64,000 nucleotides of DNA from Panulirus ornatus (taxonomy: Eukaryota > Arthropoda > Malacostraca > Decapoda > Palinuridae): positions 27,011,894 to 27,075,893 of the forward strand of contig NC_092231.1 in NCBI RefSeq assembly GCF_036320965.1, in the 5' to 3' direction. Under the pieces are notes generated by a model. It was not told the origin of the DNA and did not search any database. It was given only the letters and a program-made list of their open reading frames with translations. Shown here piece by piece: positions 59,250 through 64,000 of the stretch. The position numbers and the translations under genes are program-made. Positions within the stretch are counted from its first letter, which is position 1. Each line of letters starts with the position of its first letter.

Positions 59250-59965
59250 GGGTAGGAGAGATGTGTGGTAATAAAAAGAGTGTGGTTGAGAGAGCAGAAG
59301 AGGGTGCTTTGAAATGGTTTGGTTACATGGAGAGAATGAGTGAGGAAAGATTGACCAAGAGGATATATGTGTCAGAGGTGGAGGGAACGAAGAGAAGTGG
59401 GAGACCCAATTGGAGGTGGAAAGATGGAGTGAAAAAGATTTTGAGTGATCGGGGCCTGAACATGCAGGAGAGTTAAAGGCATGCAAGGAATAGAGTGAAC
59501 TGGAACGATGTGGTATACCGGGGTCGACGTGCTGTCAATGGATTGAACCAGAGCATGTGAAGCGTCTGGAGTAGACCATGGAAAGTTTTGTGGGGTCTGG
59601 ATGTGGAAAGGGAGCTGAGGTTTCAGTGCATTATACATGACAGCTAGAGAATGAGTGTGAACGAATGTGGCCTTTGTTGTCTTTTCCTAGTGCTACCTTG
59701 CACACATGATGGGGGAGGGGGTTGTTATTTCATGTGTGGCAGAGTGGCGACGGGAATGAATAAGGGCAGACAGTATGAATTATGTACATGTGTATATATG
59801 TATATGTCTGTGTGTATATATATGTATACCGTGAGATGTATAGGTATGTATATGTGCGTGCATGGACGTGTATGTATATACATGTGGGTGGGTTGGGCCA
59901 TTCTTTCATCTGTTTCCTTGCGCTACCTCGCTAACACAGGACACAGCGGCAAAGTATAATAAAAT
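59250..59965 (+). mobile_element. RTE-clade LINE, 3' end with long 3' UTR
   Basis: Starts at REMCGNKKSVVERAEEGALKW, continues to a stop near 59474 (early, in the QEGER segment), then the long 3' UTR with the tagtgctaccttgcacacatg block near 59688-59709 and the terminal hairpin near 59918-59950. It carries KKILSDRG (Ser). Confidence 0.85.
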
Positions 59966-59989
59966 AAATGAATTATAATATATATATAT

Positions 59990-62540
59990 TTTTTTTTTTT
60001 GCTTTGTCGCTGTCTCCCGCGTTTGCGAGGTAGCGCAAGGAAACAGACGAAAGAAATGGCGCAACCCACCCCCATACACATTTATATACATACGTCCACA
60101 CACGCAAATATACATACCTACACAGCTTTCCATGGTTTACCCCAGACGCTTCACATGCCCTGTTTTAATCCACTGACAGCACGTCAACCCCGTATACCAC
60201 ATCGATCCAATTCACTCTATTCCTTGCCCTCCTTTCACCCTCCTGCATGTTCAGGCCCCGATCACACAAAATCTTTTTCACTCCATCTTTCCACCTCCAA
60301 TTTGGTCTCCCACTTCTTGTTCCCTCCACCTCCGACACATATATCCTCGAGGTCAATCTTTCCTCACTCATTCTCTCCATGTGCCCAAACCATTTCAAAA
60401 CACCCTCTTCTGCTCTCTCAACCACGCTCTTTTTATTTCCACACATCTCTCTTACCCTTACGTTACTTACTCGATCAAACCACCTCACACCACACATTGT
60501 CCTCAAACATCTCATTTCCAGCACATCCATCCTCCTGCGCACAACTCTATCCATAGCCCACGCCTTGCAACCATACAACATTGTTGGAACCACTATTCCT
60601 CAAACATACCCATTTTTGCTTTCCGAGATAATGTTCTCGACTTCCACACATTCTTCAAGGCTCCCAGGATTTTCGCCCCCTCCCCCATCCTATAATTCAC
60701 TTCCGCTTCCATGGTTCCATCCGCTGCCACATCCACTCCCAGATATCTAAAAAACTTTACTTCCTCCAGTTTTTCTCCATTCAAACTTACCTCCCAATTG
60801 ACTTGATCCTCAACCCTACTGTACCTAATAACCTTGCTCTTATTCACATTTACTCTTAGCTTTCTTCTTTCACACACTTTACCAAACTCAGTCACCAGCT
60901 TCTGCAGTTTCTCACATGAATCAGCCACCAGCGCTGTATCATCAGCGAACAACAACTGACTCACTTCCCAAGCTCTCTCATCCACAACAGACTTCATACT
61001 TGCCCCTCTTTCCAAAACTCTTGCTTTCACCTCCCTAACAACCCCATCCATAAACAAATTAAACAACCATGGAGACATCACACACCCCTGCCACAAACCT
61101 ACATTCACTGAGAACCAATCACTTTCCTCTCTTCCTACACGTACACATGCCTTACATCCTCGATAAAGACTTTTCACTGCTTCTAACAACTTGCCTCCCA
61201 CACCATATATTCTTAATACCTTCCACAGAGCATCTCTATCCACTCTATCATATGCCTTCTCCAGATCCATAAATGCTACATACAAATCCATTTGCTTTTC
61301 TAAGTATTTCTCACATACATTCTTCAAAGCAAACACCTGATCCACACATCCTCTACCACTTCTGAAACCACACTGCTCTTCCCCAATCTGATGCTCTGTA
61401 CATGCCTTCACCCTCTCAATCAGTACCCTCCAATATAATTTACCAGGAATACTCAACAAACTTATACCTCTGTAATTTGAGCACTCACTCTTATCCCCTT
61501 TGCCTTTGTACAATGGCACTATGCATGCATTCCGCCAATCCTCAGGCATCTCACCATGGATCATACATACATTAAATAACCTTACCAACCAGTCAATAAT
61601 ACAGTCACCCCCTTTTTTAATAAATTCCACTGCAATACCATCCAAACCTGCTGCCTTGCCGGCTTTCATCTTCCGCAAAGCTTTTACTACCTCTTCTCTG
61701 TTTACCAAATCATTTTCCCTAACCCTCTCACTTTGCACACCACCTCGACCAAAACACCCTATATCTGCCACTCTATCATCAAACACATTCAACAAACCTT
61801 CAAAATACTCACTCCATCTCTTTCTCACATCACCACTACTTGTTATCACCTCCCCATTTGCGTCCTTCACTGAAGTTCCCATTTGCTCCCTTGTCTTACA
61901 CACTTTATTCACCTCCTTCCAGAACATCTTTTTATTCTCCCTAAAATCTAATGATACTCTCTCACCCCTACTCTCATTTGCCCTCTTTTTCACCTCTTGC
62001 ACCTTTCTCTTGACCTCCTGTCTCTTTCTTTTATACATCTCCCACTCAATTGCACTTTTTTCCCTGCAAAAATCGTCCAAATGCCTCTCTCTTCTCTTTC
62101 ACTAATAATCTTACTTCTTCATCCCACCACTCACTACCCTTTCTAATCAACCCACCTCCCACTCTTTTCATGCCACAAGCATCTTTTGCGCAATCCATCA
62201 CTGATTCCCTAAATACATCCCATTCCTCCCCCACTCCCCTTACTTCCATTGTTCTCACCTTTTTCCATTCTGTACTCAGTCTCTCCTGGTACTTCCTCAC
62301 ACAAGTCTCCTTCCCAAGCTCACTTACTCTCACCACCTTCTTCACCCCAACATTCACTCTTCTTTTCTGAAAACCCATACAAATCTTCACCTTAGCCTCC
62401 ACAAGATAATGATCAGACATCCCTCCAGTTCCACCTCTCAGCACATTAACATCCAAAAGTCTCTCTTTCGCGCGCCTGTCAATTAACACGTAATCCAAGA
62501 ACGCTCTCTGCCATCTCTCCTACTTACATACGTATACTTA
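59990..62540 (-). mobile_element. RTE-clade LINE, 5'-truncated young copy
   Basis: Minus strand: T-run after TA at 59977-60000, short 3' UTR, C-terminal frame (60165-60593, KKILCDRG), a 1-nt frameshift near 60598 in the MFEGIVVPT segment, then a 495-codon frame (60593-62080) with LWQGCVMSP, QLLFADDTALVAD, VAFMDLEKAYDRVDRD, YRGISLLSIPGKLYW and KAGKAAGLDGIAVEFIKK. Another shift near 62055 leads to an endonuclease end with GMSDHYLVEAKV near 62390-62430. It is truncated at the YTYVSRRDG segment, abutting (TA)n. Confidence 0.88.
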
Positions 62541-62553
62541 TGTATATATATAT

Positions 62554-62628
<75 letters not shown>
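62541..62628. repeat. (TA)n microsatellite
   Basis: TA tract between the truncated 5' end of the RTE and the Penelope fragment. Confidence 0.9.
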
Positions 62629-62630
<2 letters not shown>

Positions 62631-63134
62631 CTGGAAAGGATCACACTTTTGCATGTGATCAAGATATTCCTATGAGTCCATGGGGAAAATGAAACATGAT
62701 AAATTCCCAAGTGCACTTTCGTGTAATAATCACATCATCAGGGAGACACAACAGAAAAATATAAGTCAGTTGATATACATTGAAGAGATGAAGCTAAGAC
62801 ACCATTTGGTAAAACATGCAATTGTCCAAGACATACAACGAGTGTTCATAAACTTATCATTTTACAAATTTTATCAACAATAAAGTTATCTAATTTGTAC
62901 AGACCATCACTAATATTAAGATTATAATTCTTTGTGTATTCAATAATAGAAGATTCAGTGATATTTCTCATGGTAATAGAGTTAGAGTTAATAACTGAGA
63001 TGGCATTACTCCAGTCAATACAATGATCATAGTTTTTAATGTGATTAAACAAGGCATTTGATTCTTGTCCCGTTCTTATACTATATTCATGTTGCTTAAG
63101 TCTAACAGAAAGATCCTTACCAGTCTGCCCAACC
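62629..63134 (-). mobile_element. Penelope-like element fragment: GIY-YIG end and 3' UTR
   Basis: The minus-strand frame over 62846-63134 has VGQTGKDLSVRLKQHEYSIR near 63070-63132 (the GIY-YIG endonuclease core downstream of the YIG strand), SNALFNHIKNYDHCIDWSNA near 63000-63060, and NITESSIIEYTKNYNLNISD near 62915-62975 (catalytic Glu in the ESSII helix). It stops at 62846. The remaining 62629-62845 is its 3' UTR, with the cacgaaagtgcacttgggaa string. It is truncated by an RTE piece at 63135, so the RT domain is absent. Confidence 0.75.
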
Positions 63135-63226
63135 AAATTGGAGGTGGAAGTATGGACTGAAAAAGATTTTGAGTGATTGGGGCCTGAACATACAGGTGGG
63201 TGAAAGGCAAGCAAGGAATAGATATA
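63130..63226 (+). mobile_element. RTE C-terminal fragment (about 95 bp)
   Basis: The + strand reads PNWRWKYG-like to KKILSDWGLNIQVGERQARN, then is cut by the tail of the minus-strand RTE at 63227. Diverged. Confidence 0.7.
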
Positions 63227-64000
63227 ACTTATTTATTATTATTTCATTTTGCTTAGTCGCTGTCTCCCACGTTAGCGAGGTAGCGCAAGGAAACAGACAA
63301 AAGAAATGGCCCAACCCACCCACATACACATGTATAAACATACACGTCCACACGCACATATACATGCCTATACATCTCAATGTATACATATATATACACA
63401 CACAGACATATACATATATACACATGTACATAATCCATACTGTCTGCCTTTATTCATTCCCATCGCCACCTCGCCACACGAAATAACAACCCCCTCCCCC
63501 ATCATGTGCGCGAGGTACCGCTAGGAAAAGGCAACAAAGGCCCCATTCGTTCACATTCAGTCTCTAGCTGTCATATATTAATGCACCGAAACCACAGCTC
63601 CCTTTCCACATCCAGGCCCCACACAACTTTCCATGGTTTACCCCAGACGCTTCACATGCCCTGGTTCAATCCATAGACAGCACGTCGACCCCGGTATACC
63701 ACATCATTCCAATTCACTCTATTCCTTGAACGCCTTTCACCCTCCTGCATGTTCAGGCCCCGATCGCTCAAAATCATTTTCACTCCATCTTTCCACCTCC
63801 AATTTGGTCTCCCACTTCTCCTCGTTCCCTCCACCTCTGACACATATATCCTCTTGGTCAATCTTTCCTCACTCATTCTCTCCATATGACCAAACCATTT
63901 CAAAACACCCTCTTCTGCTCTCTGAACCACACTCTTTTTATTACCACACATCTCTCTTACCCTATTATTACTTACTCGATCAATCCACTTCACAACACAT
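63227..64000 (-). mobile_element. RTE-clade LINE, long-3'-UTR subfamily, continues past the window end
   Basis: Minus-strand 3' UTR and C-terminal codons (63652-63993 open, KMILSDRG). Nearly identical to 55901-56676, with two short differences in the UTR and one in the coding part (ttgaacgcc versus ttgcacgcc). The match starts exactly at the A/T-rich tail. The copy runs off the right edge. Confidence 0.88.

Overview
This is a eukaryotic nuclear window. It has AT-rich intergenic sequence, GT-AG introns, abundant (TA)n and (CA)n microsatellites and very dense non-LTR retrotransposons. The mix (a dominant RTE-clade LINE with a microsatellite tail, a Jockey-like LINE, CR1/L2-like LINE fragments, a Penelope GIY-YIG fragment, a Tigger/pogo transposase relic) suggests an arthropod, most likely a decapod crustacean. 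That placement is inference from recalled repeat families, not a search result.

Host genes are few. On the + strand I can assemble six exons (1529-1834, 2314-2438, 2886-3033, 4514-4654, 7143-7286, 11771-12237) with consensus splice sites and fully compatible phases. They encode the last 443 residues of an unrecognised multi-pass membrane protein whose 5' exons lie left of the window. Introns 3 and 5 carry RTE copies. A probable terminal exon of a convergent minus-strand gene lies at 12956-13130. From about 13.1 to 16 kb I see no gene, and a 30-bp-class minisatellite follows (15.97-16.74 kb).

From 17 kb to the end the window is mostly a graveyard and nursery of transposable elements. The dominant family is an RTE-clade LINE (one ORF of about 1000 aa: AP endonuclease plus reverse transcriptase, 3' hairpin, A-rich then (TA)n tail). 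One copy is essentially full length (26.48-29.80 kb) with a single 2-nt frameshift. Two others (21.46-24.29 and 33.66-36.90 kb) have the 5' inversion that twin priming makes; the second has a visible target-site duplication and sits inside an older RTE copy. A short (about 240 bp) composite element, made of the LINE 5' end fused to the LINE 3' terminal hairpin with its own internal hairpin, occurs at least six times. One copy is itself twin-primed, evidence that the LINE machinery moves it. The pair resembles Bov-B/Bov-A of ruminants and is the most interesting system here.

Other regions: CR1/L2-like fragments (16.9-18.4, 41.8-42.2, 43.0-43.1, 49.1-49.6 kb); a broken Tigger transposase on the minus strand (41.1 to 37.6 kb) interrupted by other repeats; a decayed near-complete Jockey-like LINE (50.5-53.5 kb) with a duplicated 5' leader; and a Penelope fragment (62.6-63.1 kb). 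All TE-derived reading frames are treated as mobile elements or pseudogenes, not host genes.
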